Below are positions 1 to 10,805 of a DNA stretch of 64,000 bases, in pieces. The notes beneath the pieces were generated by a model. The model did not search any database, was not told the origin of the DNA, and worked only from the letters and a program-made list of their open reading frames with translations. Each line of letters starts with the position of its first letter. Within the stretch, counting starts at the first letter, position 1. The position numbers and the translations under genes are program-made. The DNA is from Desmodus rotundus (Eukaryota; Chordata; Mammalia; Chiroptera; Phyllostomidae): positions 15,326,964 to 15,390,963 of the forward strand of contig NC_071389.1 of the NCBI RefSeq assembly GCF_022682495.2. Direction: 5' to 3'.

Positions 1-520
1 TTACATTAACCCAGAAGCCTCCTCTTACTTGTACAGAATTTCAGATAGCTCGGAGCTGTCCTAGCTTTGGAAGGTGGCCTGAGGGAATATTGGAACCCTG
101 GGAAGGGGTTGATATGTCTTTCTCCATTTCATCAGGTTGCAACTAATTGCAGGGTTTTTTTTTTTTAAATTTAACTTTATTATGGAAAATTTTCAGCGTG
201 TGCAAAAACAGAGAGAGTAGCATGGGGAACCTCAAGTAGCCCTTTCCCAGCACTGATGATTGTCACATAAGGTCAGCCTTATTTTTATTATCCTTCTCCA
301 CTTGTTCTCTTCTCTTCACTTTTCTTTCATTCTTTCTTTCTTTCAGCACAAAGTAGACCCCAGACATTATTCCATTTCAATATGCTTCTCTAACAAACTG
401 GGGCTTAAAAAAACCCCACTATGCTATTATTACATCTAACAAAACCAACAATAATTCCTGTATATCATATAATATTTATGCTATATTGATTCCCTGATTA
501 TCTCCAAAATGTCTTTTTTA

Positions 521-738
521 TTTATTTTTTATTTTTTAAAAAGATTGTTTACTTTTAGAGAGAGAGGAAGGGAAGGAGAAAGAGAGAGAGAGAGAAACAT
601 CAATGTGTGGTTGCCTCTCACACACCCCCTACTAGGGACCTGGCCTGCAACTCAGGCATGTGTCCTGACTGGGCATCGAACCAGTGACCTTTTGGTTCCC
701 AGGCCCATGCTTGATCCACTGAACTACACCAACCAGGG
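521..738 (-). mobile_element. Ves-type tRNA-derived SINE
   Basis: Read on the minus strand, the element runs from a tRNA-like head at about 738 to an A-rich tail near 521, with the GA-rich body visible at 556-596 on the plus strand. It is flanked by a clear direct repeat, CTCCAAAATGTCTTTTTTA at 502-520 and 739-757, marking the target-site duplication of a LINE-mediated insertion. Confidence 0.93.
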
Positions 739-1189
739 CTCCAAAATGTCTTTTTTAGAATTGGCTTGTTTAAATAACTTATTGTAGTTTACATGGACTA
801 GATTAGATTAAGTGGATTGGCAGATTAAATTACCTAGTTTTAATTAACTAACCTTCACAAAATGGACTAGTGGCTTAAATGACTTTTGCAATACTTCCCT
901 TGTACAAATTCTTTGTCAGTCACATTCAAGGTTTTAAAAAAATGTCAGTCTAATCAGCTGGCAAGAAGTCAATCAACATCATTTGAAATTACCAAGAAGA
1001 CTCTGAGAAATGAATTTCCATCCACTATTGGTGATGGTAACGCTGGACCTTACCTTGAGACTGACATCCTCCTGATCAGGAGTTAGAAAATATATTTCAC
1101 TTTGATCTTTCAAATTTTCTAATTTGAATGTGTGTATTATAATGTACAAAATATATTCATGCACCATGACATATAAATCTCGTGTGGAC

Positions 1190-1760
1190 TATAGGGAACC
1201 TAGCTCTGTGGTATGAGGAATGTAGCCCAGCACCTACTCGGAAAGGCCAGTGGGGAGCAAGGTTGGCACACAGAACCCATGCCCACAGATAGGTTTTCCC
1301 GTGGGGAATCAGGCCTGCATTGTACCTAGGCTACCATGAGGCTTGTTTTTGCTAAAACTCCCTCACCCTGGATTGAGGCAGCAAATGTTTACCTCATATC
1401 TTCAAAGTAAATTCCTAAAGTCTGTGCTAAACCACCCAAGTATGGAGTGTAACCAGTTCAACCACTTTTCCCCTTGCATCTGAAACATCCTTCTCTTTGA
1501 AGTAATCAGCAACATTCTTTCCTTTGTTATCTGTAAAAGGTAATCACCTACAGTGAACCTGTGCTTGGTAAATGAGGATCATCCTCAATGTCACGTACCC
1601 AGAAAAGCAGTAAAAGCCTGTCCAGGCAGGGATTGGGGCCCTCTCTCTCACTTAGAGAGCGGCGATGGGGTCCCTTTATCTCCACAGGACTTCTGTGGTC
1701 TGAGTGAATTTGTTCATCACAGCCACAACACATGGACCCTGCCGGCCGGGGTCCACATCA
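1190..1760 (+). mobile_element. Solo LTR of an endogenous retrovirus-like element, copy 1
   Basis: This 571-bp block is nearly identical along most of its length to 9150-9722. It is bounded by the 6-bp direct repeat GTGGAC (1184-1189 and 1761-1766). It ends CCACATCA and has no internal retroviral genes beside it, so it is a solo LTR left by recombination. The strand is inferred from a T-rich/GTAAAAGCC segment near 1608-1618, where copy 2 has AATAAA. Its start reads TA rather than the canonical TG. Confidence 0.75.
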
Positions 1761-2216
1761 GTGGACAATCTGAAAAGCCTGAAGCCACCACACTGGTGTC
1801 CCCCCTGGAGTCATGCCTCATATCCTAACCCCTATACCAGCCCTGGGGCGGTCTTCTTCATCCCCCAAATCCAAACTCATTATATCCTCTTAGGTAGGCA
1901 GAAGGAAGGTTGAATTCTTTACTGAACCCAGTGGACCTACCATGCCCTGCCACCTCCCGATGTTCCAACAACACTGCGTTGTCAAACCCCCACCTGGTCC
2001 ACTCCAGTGAGCGCACATGCAATGGTTCCTGCTGTGCTCTTGACCTTCTGTTCTCACATGGTTAACTCCTACTGAACCTCCAAGACCTGACTGGGTAGTC
2101 ACCTTCCTGCGTGGGTTGTGGGCCCTCCCTTGTGCTTCCACATAGAGTGAGTGTCTGAGGACACTTTATATCTGTGGTAGCTGCACAGCACAGGAGCAAA
2201 GGACTTAGACCCGGGG

Positions 2217-2535
2217 CCAATCAACAGAGTTGGAATACCAGCCCTGGCACTTGCTGGGTGTATGACAAGTGACTCTACCTCACTGTAAAGTAGGGTCATG
2301 AAACATAATGGTCAAGTGTATGAGACCTAAACCAGGCTGCCTAAATTTAAATTGCTGTGCTTTTGCTAGCCGAGTGGCCTTGGGCAAATTACTTAACATC
2401 CATGGTTTCTTCATAGATTTCTTCACAGGAAAAATGGAGATCATAATAGTGTCCATCTCATGGGGTTATTGTGAGGGCTCAGTGAAAGCATTTAGAATAG
2501 TGCCTGCTATACAGTAAGAGCTCATTAAATAGCAG
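2217..2535 (+). repeat. Two adjacent MIR SINE copies
   Basis: Two stretches resemble the MIR core in sense orientation. The second shows the diagnostic order GTGGCCTTGGGCAAATTACTTAACATC, an ATGG-type segment, then GGGGTTATTGTGAGG and AATAGTGCCTGCTATACAGTAAGAGCTC. Divergence is high, as expected of this ancient family. Confidence 0.8.
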
Positions 2536-3568
2536 CTCTACTTAGCATGTGTCTGGATCGCACACTGGTTGTGATACAGGGTTGAATGACTAAATGAACG
2601 AATGAATGCACTGAATCACACTGTACTGGATTGAAAAGAATTAAAGTAAGTAGAAATGAGTTAGAATTGTGCCCAGGCCTGGCCTGTCTACAAGGGTTCC
2701 TCTGGGCCAGACCATTGAGTCATTCAAGGGTTCCCCTCCCTAAGTCCTGCTTTCCACTGCTGAGGGCCCACAGGTGCCTTCCCTTTGCTTCCAGTTAACT
2801 GGTCAGTTAACATCACTAAGGAACAAACAAGTACTCAACCAAACTCAAGCATCAGCTTTATCTCAACAACGTCACTCAAGGAAGACTGTCCATTATCATA
2901 AGCAACATATTGCCCACTGAGATGCTTGAAAACTTATCTGAATTTTTGTAAAAAGCAAAAGCCACAGCACTGTGGACATCTGTCTTATTTACTGTTGCTG
3001 TCATCACCGTCTGAATATTTTTAGCTGCATATAAATTAACAACCATCCTACACTCCCCTTCAGTTATACCTTATGGCTCTGGATGACGGAATGCAGACTC
3101 TTCAGCCTCCAAGTGGGAAGAGGCCTGGGGGGTGGGGGAGGGGCAATAGACTAAAGCTTCTAAAAGGAGGTTGGTACAGAAATGAGCAAGAGAGACTCAA
3201 ACCAGATAACAAAAACAAAAAACCCAACAGTGTGAAATTCTTCACCACTAAGGAGAGAGAAGTTGGGGGAAGCAGAGAATTATGAAGACTATTTGGCAAA
3301 GGGGAATTCTGAGAACACAGAAAAGGAGGCTCCTCACTCTGCTCTGACAAATCAAGGAAGACTTCGTAGAAGAAGTGGTGCCTGTGCTGGTCCTGAAAGA
3401 GAGCTTACATCGTTGGCTATGTCCTCGTGCAATCTATGGAAGAAGATGAGAGAACCCCTTTCCTTGGAGACTTTGTGGAAAGGAACATTTAGGCTCCTGG
3501 AGGACCACAGAGCTCCTTTGCCCCTGCCTCTATTTGCCTCTGTGACCACCTCTCCTCTGGGCACTCAC

Positions 3569-3734
3569 CTTGTTCCTTCCTCACAGTCTTGTGATCCGTT
3601 GACGTACTGTCATAGCTGGTGAAAAAGAAGAAGACGAGAATGAGAGTCACCTCCAGCATTAAGGTCCACAGGGGCAGGCAGCCCCGCATTGACCTTGGGT
3701 ACTTAGAGCCCCTTCTGTGTGCGTCTCTGTGCAT
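3569..3734 (-). CDS. RHD: RH blood-group protein (RHD/RHCE orthologue), first coding exon
   Basis: This exon encodes the N-terminus and first membrane span of the erythrocyte Rh protein, a member of the Amt/Rh ammonium-channel family that assembles with RhAG in the red-cell membrane. The minus-strand translation contains SKYPRSMRGCLPLW followed by a hydrophobic stretch (roughly residues 19-39 from the upstream ATG) ending FFFFTSYD, which closely matches mammalian Rh exon 1. The exon ends CAA-G before a GTGAGT donor (plus positions 3563-3568), leaving phase 1 as in human RHD/RHCE. The codon where human Rh starts is AGG here (3711-3713). The in-frame ATG at 3732-3734, with A at -3, is the best available start and adds seven residues. 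From the old start position the exon is 48 codons plus one base, against 49 plus one that I recall for human. The remaining exons lie beyond the left edge. Non-primates usually have one RH gene, so RHD versus RHCE is only a naming choice. A pseudogene is possible but the exon is otherwise intact. Confidence 0.92.
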
Positions 3735-3769
3735 GGTTCCACCAGCACCAGGTATTACCCTTCTGTCTT

Positions 3770-3821
3770 CACACCCACTGGAGGGAGTGATGGGGAGACA
3801 CCCGCCAAAGGCCTTATCTCA
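3770..3821 (-). promoter_or_regulatory. Putative erythroid promoter elements of the RH gene (CACCC boxes and GATA site)
   Basis: About 36-87 bp upstream of the RH ATG, the plus strand has CACACCC (3770-3776), ACACCCGCC (3798-3806) and TTATCT (3814-3819). The last reads AGATAAGG on the RH sense strand, a full WGATAR motif. Paired CACCC/KLF1 and GATA-1 sites at this distance are typical of erythroid genes, and the human RH promoter has been reported to contain GATA-1 and Sp1 sites. No TATA box is evident. Binding is inferred from motifs only. Confidence 0.6.
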
Positions 3822-4059
3822 GGCTGCAAGGATGGCTCTGCTGGCCTGTCTATGGAGTTAACACAGGAGCAGAGGGACTATGACAGCGAGGGGGAAGAAA
3901 GCATGTATTCCAACATTCATTCATTCATTCAATCAATCATTCATTTACTTATTCATTCAACAAGAGGTTGCTGCATTCCTGTTGTAGGGCAGGCATTGTA
4001 CTTAGCTTAAAAGAAGGCATCCATTCACTTGGCACCCAAACATAAGTTCATTCCTTTAG

Positions 4060-4165
4060 TTTACCCTCACCATATTCCTGCAAGAAAGGCAGAGAATGGA
4101 CCAACACTCCTGTTTTACAAATAGGGAACCTCAGGCTCAGAGGAGGCTTTGGATTGGCAAAATTT
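4060..4165 (-). repeat. MIR fragment
   Basis: The plus strand shows the reverse-complement MIR core: TTTTACAAATAGGGAACCTCAGGCTCAGAGGAGG. The copy is short and diverged. Confidence 0.65.
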
Positions 4166-4695
4166 CTCTTTAAAACCTTACCGCATGTCAGAGCATCCAG
4201 CGAGCTCTTAATAAGGATGTTTTACATGAGAATGAATGAATTCATGAAAGCAAAGTAAAACAACACTAAGCTCTGGGGGAGGATATAGGCAGGCCCCATG
4301 GAGAACTAACTCCTCAGAGTTACATAGCTGAAATATGTATATGAATCTGTACTTAAATCTACTTGTTTCTAAATCTCTTAAGGGTAAGTGGGAGAAAAGA
4401 AAGGAGCCTTGGGTCCAGCTCTAGTAAAAACTTGGCGGGAGTCCTGATCCAGTCCTAGGCTGAAGCTGCCCCCAACTCTGGTCACCTCCTCACACAGCAG
4501 CCCAGGACCCTGCTTGGGGCGTGAGCACCACAGGGCATTGAGGAAGGCCACCGGCCTCGGCACCCCCAACTCACAGTGCTGGACATCCCTTGAAATGGGA
4601 TTTAAGCCACTTGCTTTCTAACTCTGACCCTGCAGCTAATTTCTTCTATGGCCCACATGCCACAGCAGAAGGTCTGACATATAATAAGCATCAAG

Positions 4696-4764
4696 AAGGG
4701 AGGAAGGGAAGGAGGGGGAGGGAGGAGGAGGGGAGGGAAGGAAGGGAGGAAGGAAGGAAAGTTT
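4696..4764 (+). repeat. GGAA/GGGA-rich purine tract
   Basis: About 70 bases of almost pure purine on the plus strand, built from AGGAAGGG-like units. It is a simple repeat with possible mirror symmetry and nothing suggests coding. Confidence 0.85.
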
Positions 4765-5009
4765 CCTCACCTTTTGCACTGGCCCCAGCCACTGGTCAGT
4801 ACAGACTGAATTTGTGGGGTTCCAGAGGATAAAGCTAGGCTAGGAGCTGCCAGGGGGCAGATTTTGTCCTGCCTTGAGTGGATCTCCACTGACCATTACA
4901 GCTGCCCAATGAAAGAGATTGCTCATGAGGTGGTGAGCACCTTGTCACTAGAGGAATATAAGCAGAAGCTGATGGTTACTTGTCAGAGATGTCTGGAAAG
5001 CGATTCATA

Positions 5010-5110
5010 CATGGATGGCAGCAGATTTTAATCACCCAATATAATCTTGTCATTTTGTATTCAGATGAAGAAACTAAGACCCAGAAGGTCATACAGTCAG
5101 TTGGCCTCAC
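5010..5110 (-). repeat. MIR fragment
   Basis: Diverged antisense MIR core: AGATGAAGAAACTAAGACCCAGAAGGTCATACAGTCAGT. It directly adjoins an old L1 fragment. Confidence 0.6.
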
Positions 5111-5149
5111 TCCCTTCTTGCTCAGTACAGCTGTATTTACAGGCAGAAA

Positions 5150-5400
5150 AAAATTGAGAATAACCTAAATATCCAATAGTAGGGGACTGGTTAAGAAAAC
5201 CACAGGCACACACCTTGCCACCAGTACGATGGTTCTGAACAGAGGAAAATGCTTTTTAAGGTTTATCAAAAGTGGCATAGAGGGTATTCTATTTGGTGAG
5301 AAGGCAGGTTACAGAACAGTGTGTACAGTATGTTCCCACTTTTGTAAAATAATAATCAAACAACACATTAATGCATGCCTGGGGGAAAATGTGGCTGCAA
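5150..5400 (+). repeat. Old L1 (L1M-type) 3' fragment
   Basis: Sequence such as CCTAAATATCCAATAGTAGG GGACTGGTTAAG and GTATGTTCCCACTTTTGTAAAATAA is typical of the 3' end of ancient mammalian L1 elements in sense orientation. Confidence 0.65.
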
Positions 5401-5432
5401 ACCACTAACACTGGTTACTTTTGTTTCAGATG

Positions 5433-5655
5433 TTTTCAGGAGCTAACACTTACTAAGCGTTTACCATCGCTAGGCACTTAACACGTGTGAACTCAGTCAT
5501 GAACTGTGAGATGGGAACTATTAGTCTTACGTTGCAAATGAGGAACCTGAGGTGCAGAAAGATTAAGTGACTTGCCCAGCTGTACAGGGCTGGTGACTAG
5601 TAGAGCTGGGATTGAATCCCAGGCAGTCTGACTTGTGAGTCTTGGTGTTTAGCCA
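5433..5655 (-). repeat. MIR copy, near full length
   Basis: In antisense order it shows AGCTAACACTTACTAAGCG, GCTAGGCACTTAACACG, AGGAACCTGAGGTGCAGAAAG, AAGTGACTTGCCCAGC and GAGCTGGGATTGAATCCCAGG, the complete MIR signature. Confidence 0.85.
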
Positions 5656-6634
5656 ATTGACTCTATCCCAGATAACTTCTAAGTCTTCTTCCAGTTCTAA
5701 ACGTTTAGGGACTTAGGATTCCGAGCCCTCTGCTACCTCAACAGTAAATAAGGGAGCAGGTGCCCCAACTCCTAGTCTCCATTCCCTTCATAGTCACCCG
5801 GTTCTGATTTCTGGCTCTTTTCTGGCCATCAGCATTTCTTATGAACTGGGTACCCTAAGGAGGGAGTCCCCTGTGTGGGGGAATAAATGAATGTGACCCC
5901 CGCTGGCCTGGGTCCTGTACCAGCAGCTTGTAAAGCAGGCAGCCAGACCTACCTAAGGGGCACCAGGCATCCCTTATTTACTGTACAGCCAGATGAACAC
6001 AAGATTTCCAGTCACCAATAGCCTCTGTGCCTGGAACCTCCAGATGGTTGTATTTACCAGCTGACAAACTCCGAGCAAATGGCAGCTGGTTCCACAGCAC
6101 CCCAAACCCCTGTGCATCCTGATCCTCAGTGAGGGACTGGCTGCTTGACAAGAGGGCCAAGCTGCTCACTGAACAGAGAGCTTTCGTTAATAAGGGAGAT
6201 TCCCCCCCCCCCCCCCATGCAGTTGGCCTCTTTCAACAGATTTGTTCAAAGAGGAGTGTTCTCTCTTCTCCTCTGACTCTTGCAAAAGGCCCCTGTTTTC
6301 TGACAACACTTCCAGGTTGTCGGCAGATCACCAGGGGAAAAAAGCACACGGGATTTAGAGCAGCTATGTCACCAAACACATATAGTTAAATGTTATTTGT
6401 TGTGTCTAGGTGGGAGGTGAATGATTTTTCACTGAACAAGTCTTCCAACTATTTTTGTATATGTTTGGAATTTTTTATAATAAAACCCTGGGAAAAGAGC
6501 ACCTGACTACTCCCTCTGCCTGAAAGAGTCCTCCCAACAGCTATCACCAGGAGAACGGGGACTTTTGACTGTTTTACCTTCAGCACCTGGTGCTCGGTCC
6601 ACAGTAGATGATTCATAAATACTTGTTGAATGAA

Positions 6635-6860
6635 TAAGAGCTGCCATTTTGGGAATGCCAAGCACTGGACCAAGGCTTTTGCATACATTATTTCATTTAA
6701 CCTTCCCCTCAAGCCTGTGAGTATAGGCATCATCACTTCTGTTTTACAGGTGAGAAAGCGCTGCCCAGAGAGATGATGTGAAAACCCGAAGTCCCATAGT
6801 GAGCACATGGAAGAGCTGGGACCCAACCCCCACGCATCGGACACTGCAGCTTGTGCTGTT
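6635..6860 (-). repeat. MIR copy with adjacent L2-like end
   Basis: Antisense MIR features include CCAAGCACTGGACCAAGGC, ATTATTTCATTTAACCTTCC and TTTTACAGGTGAGAAAG. Just before it, AATACTTGTTGAATGAAT (about 6617-6634) resembles an L2 3' end. Confidence 0.75.
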
Positions 6861-7119
6861 AACTACTTTACAATTCTTCCTGCCTTTTACTAAACCATTC
6901 ACGGTCTCAATTTCCTTATGAGTCAAATGAGATGAGCTGCTCTGCTTTCCCACAGGATTATTATACTCGCAAATGTAAGAATAGGTAAGCATGCTTGGCA
7001 CCTGTGTTACAGAAATGAAGGTGAGTGAATGATGTTATGACGGCAGCATCCGGGTCTGAGCGACCAGGTGTGATGAATCAAGTCAGAGAGACTTGCAGCT
7101 TTCCCATAATGATTCATTC

Positions 7120-7340
7120 ATTTAACGAACATGAGCTTTGGGGTCAGGCAACCTGGGTTCAAATCCTATCTCTGCTGTGTGACTGTGGGTAAGATGATCA
7201 CTTTCTCTGTTTCTTCCTCTGTGAAGTGGAGGAAATCAGCGTCAGTCTTGTAGGGTGCTTGTGAAGATTAGATGAGGTAGTTCACATAAAATGTCAGATG
7301 TGTGGAACATGTTCCATAAATGTTAATAGTTATTATTACA
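7120..7340 (+). repeat. MIR copy
   Basis: Sense MIR: GAGCTTTGGGGTCAGGCAACCTGGGTTCAAATCC, then TGTGTGACTGTGGG, CTCTGTGAAGTGGAG and GTAGGGTGCTTGTGAAGATTAGATGAG. Confidence 0.85.
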
Positions 7341-7604
7341 CAAGCTTGGTGTGTTTACTGTAGAAAACTGAAAACGCAGGGATGCATAAAGCTCACATAA
7401 AGCATCCATGATTTCAACATCTCCAAAAACCAGCTCTATTTCTTTTGGCACATATCCTTTGAGAATTTTTTCAATTCATGTGAATTAATTTTTGTCCCTA
7501 CGAAAATGGGATTATATAGCATTACTGTTTGGTAGCTTGATTTTTTCATGAACAGTAGATCATAAGCAGTTTCCCAGGCAGGAAACTCTTTCCACGGCGC
7601 TGTA

Positions 7605-7830
7605 GCACGCGGGCTAAGAGCATAGGCTCTGACACCAGACTTCCTGAGTTTGAATCCCAGCTCTATCACACATACTGTGTGACCGTAGGCAAATGACTTC
7701 ACTGCTCTGTGCCACAGTTTTCTCATCTGTAATATTGCACCAGTAACAATCTCTGCTTCATAGGGTTATTGTGAGAATTACATCAAAATGCATGCAGGAC
7801 TCAGAGCAGTGACTTCACACAGCAAGCGCT
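7605..7830 (+). repeat. MIR copy
   Basis: Sense MIR with GCTAAGAGCATAGGCTCTGAC, GAGTTTGAATCCCAGCTCT, TGTGTGACCGTAGGCAAATGACTTC and AGGGTTATTGTGAGAATTACA. Confidence 0.87.
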
Positions 7831-8264
7831 ACGTGTCATCAGTCTCTACGCTGCGCGGACTTCCACGGTGAGAATGTGAGACCATTTGTTAGACCAGCCC
7901 CTTTTGTTAGATGTCTGTGATTTCTATCTGGTTTCTGTTCTAAACACTACAAAGAATATCGTCCATTAACAGTGTTCTCTGGGGGATACAGATACATGTA
8001 TCAGAGGTGGCCATCTCAATGTCTGAACTTTTCTGTGACCACTGGGGATGGAACAGGAACAAAACTTAATGCAGTTGGGCCAGCTCTGTGTGGTGGGCCT
8101 GAGGGGATCAAAACTGCTGAAAGAGGTGGGAATGGAATTTCCTTATTTGTAAATCAGGGTGCGATGATGTCTCTCTAGGCTATCCTGAGCTATTCTGAGC
8201 TCAGTTGAAGCTCAAGTTCGAATCCCAACCCCTTGCCCATCAGGAGTCCTAGGAGAAGAGGAGG

Positions 8265-8880
8265 GATAGACCTGAATTCCTGTCTGGTCCTTAGTCTTTT
8301 GAACGAGAACAAATGAGTTGCCTTCTCTGTTTTACTCATCTGTAAAATGGTCACTGCTGATCTCCCCTTGTTTCTGAATGGTGGTGGAGGGGTGGGAAGC
8401 TGGAGTGGAGGGCGGGGGAGGGGGTGCTCTGTAGCAGGCCAGCCTCATCTCAGCCCAGTTCTGTGCCCTTAGTATCCCGAAGGGCCATTTCAGGGCTCAG
8501 AGGGAAAAGGCTGGCATTTGGCTAGAGCCAAAGGACCTTGTCCTGTGCTGGGATGGATCAGGAAAAGAGAGGGTCCAGCTAGGGCAGGAGGAGGGAGAAG
8601 GGAATGGAAACAGGCAGTCTTACTGTTGCCTGTGCTTGGGTTCTTGGCAAGAAGGCCACTCCCATCATTCCACTCCAGTCAAGCACCAGATCAGCAGCAT
8701 CTATCAACAGCCCTCTACAGGTACCAGAGCATGTAACTATAGCATCAATGCTTGGTCTTGTTCAGCTTGTGCCTTGAACTAAATTAATCTACCATACCAA
8801 GTGCATGACCTTGTTTTCTCTGAGCCTCAGTTTGTTCTCATCTGTAAAATGGGGCTGACATGACCTGCTTCTAAACATAG
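8265..8880 (+). repeat. Scattered MIR fragments
   Basis: Two separate MIR pieces lie here, around 8265-8380 (TTTTACTCATCTGTAAAATGG) and 8795-8880 (GAGCCTCAGTTTGTTCTCATCTGTAAAATGGGGC). The G-rich DNA between them is unclassified. Confidence 0.65.
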
Positions 8881-9149
8881 GGTTAGAAGCAGAGGGATCT
8901 TGGACAGAATGGACAGGTGATTCAACTAAGCACCCCAGTGAGTCGGCATCTGAATTGGGACTGGAACCTGGACTTCCAGATTGCTTCTTCTTGGACCATC
9001 TCCCTGAGATTCTCTCTACCCTTTCTCTGCTCCCATAGAGCCCCAAGCCCAACAGTAATTCTTAGCCACACTCTCTAATAGCTCCCAGCTGCTCCACACT
9101 TCTGCCACAGCATGGAATGCCCTTCTCAGGAACCTATTCGATGGTAGGC

Positions 9150-9722
9150 TACAGGGAACCTGTCTGTGTGGTATGGTGAATGTAGCCCAGTCCCTGATTC
9201 AGAAAACCTATGGGGAGCGAGGTGGGCACACAGGAGCCAAACCCATGGGTCGGTTTTCCCGTGGGGAATCAGGCCTGCATTGTACCTAGGCTACCATGAG
9301 GCTTGCCTTTTGCTAAAACTCCCTCACCCTGGATTGAGGCAGCAAATGTTTACCTCATATCTTCAAAGTAAATTCCTAAAGTCTGTGCTAAACCACCCAA
9401 GTATGGAGTGTAACCAGTTCAACCACTTTTCCCCTTGCATCTGAAACATCCTTCTCTTTGAAGTAATCAGCAACATTCTTTCCTTTGTTATCTGTAAAAG
9501 GTAATCACCTACAGTGAACCTGTGCTTGGTACATGAGGACCATCCTCAATGTCATGTACCCAGAAAAACAATAAAAGCCTGTCCAGGCAGGGATTGGGGC
9601 CCTCTCTCTCACTTAGAGAGCAACCATGCCATCCCTTTATCTCCACAGGACTTCTGTAGTCTGAGTGAATTTGTTCATCGCAGCCACAACACACGAACCC
9701 CGCGGGCCGGGGTCCACATCAA
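9150..9722 (+). mobile_element. Solo LTR of an endogenous retrovirus-like element, copy 2
   Basis: This is the second copy of the LTR family seen at 1190-1760, in the same orientation, bounded by a different 6-bp repeat, TAGGCT (9144-9149 and 9723-9728). It carries AATAAA at 9570-9575, a possible polyadenylation signal. Different target duplications show two independent insertions rather than a local duplication. No gag, pol or env remnant adjoins it. Confidence 0.75.
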
Positions 9723-10805
9723 TAGGCTAGACTCGTGAACTCTAGAAAGCTGGCACATGCCCCAAGTGCCTCTCTCATTTTTCCTCTGGATTCTTCACCT
9801 ATCCGTTCCATGGTCTGCTGAGGCACTGTCCTAGACAACAGGGACACAGAGGGGAGTGGGAAGGAAAACACAGGTTTAGCCCCTAACCTCAAGGAGTTAG
9901 CTGTCTCAGTCTCTGGCCCAGATAATCTGGAACCTTGAAGTCATAGAGATGAAAGCTATTCAGATATGTGTAGACACACACATATCTGGCTCCCATGAAG
10001 TCTGGAGCCAGGATTTCACAATGTACCCATCCAGAGCTTGCCCTTCAGATCCTTTTACAGTGATGGGCAGCCTTGGTGAAAGTTTGAGCTGAGTATATCC
10101 CTGGTTACCCAGCGCCACTTTATCAATATGCCAGAGTAGAGTTGAGGAATGAAAAACAAGTATTTTGTTAACAGTAATTACTTGCTGTCACCTACTGAAT
10201 GTCTGGCCCTGAAGTTCATTATCCTGGAAGCCTTAAACACATCTGAGTGGAAACAGAGGCTCTGAGAGATTCTGTAATTTGCCCCAGTTAGTACGTGGCC
10301 CAGCTGGAATTTCAATCTTGGTCTGAAGAAGCAGGTACTCTTGCCATTTTTCTAAACTGCATCTCTACAGGGTATGAATCCAGTCCCCAAGAAGCTTTTC
10401 AGATGGACAAGTCTCACCCAAGAAACCACAAATTAAGAGCAGTACTGATGGAGATGCTCTATGTAAAAGCAAAGTCGGGAAGGAGGGAAGATAAGGTTGT
10501 AGTGGGTTTGAGGACAGTGAGCAGATAAGGCTTCCTTGCCGGGGTAGGCCTGGAAGAGGAGAGTGGGGCCCCACTGTAACCAGCTCTGGTGCTGTAATAA
10601 AGAAAATGGGTTTTATCTTTTAGGCATCGAGGGATATTTGAAGATTTGTGAGCAGGATAAAGTAACAGAGAGCAGTGGTTAACAATGCATTTGGTATAAA
10701 CTACTAGTTCCTTCTTGGGGTGGGTATTGATTAAAGGAATGTTCACAGGGCAGGGAGAGGTCTATCCATCCTAGGGCAAAACAAGATGCCATCTACTTCT
10801 TGGAA

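Larger units (their letters stand above)
1..3568 (-). other. 5' part of RH intron 1 (runs off the left edge)
   Basis: Everything left of the RH exon 1 donor is intron 1 of that gene as far as the window reaches; I see no second RH exon. It holds a Ves SINE (521-738), a solo LTR (1190-1760) and MIR copies (2217-2535). Stretches 758-1183, 1767-2216 and 2536-3568 have no gene or repeat that I recognise, apart from short ATTC-like and G-rich simple sequence. Confidence 0.8.

Noticed and set aside
6202..6216. Run of 15 C as a regulatory or i-motif element
   Set aside because: A single homopolymer with no neighbouring C runs; its length may also be a sequencing error.
1190..9722. A provirus spanning the two LTRs
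   Set aside because: The target duplications differ and the DNA between contains RH exon 1 and MIRs, with no retroviral genes.
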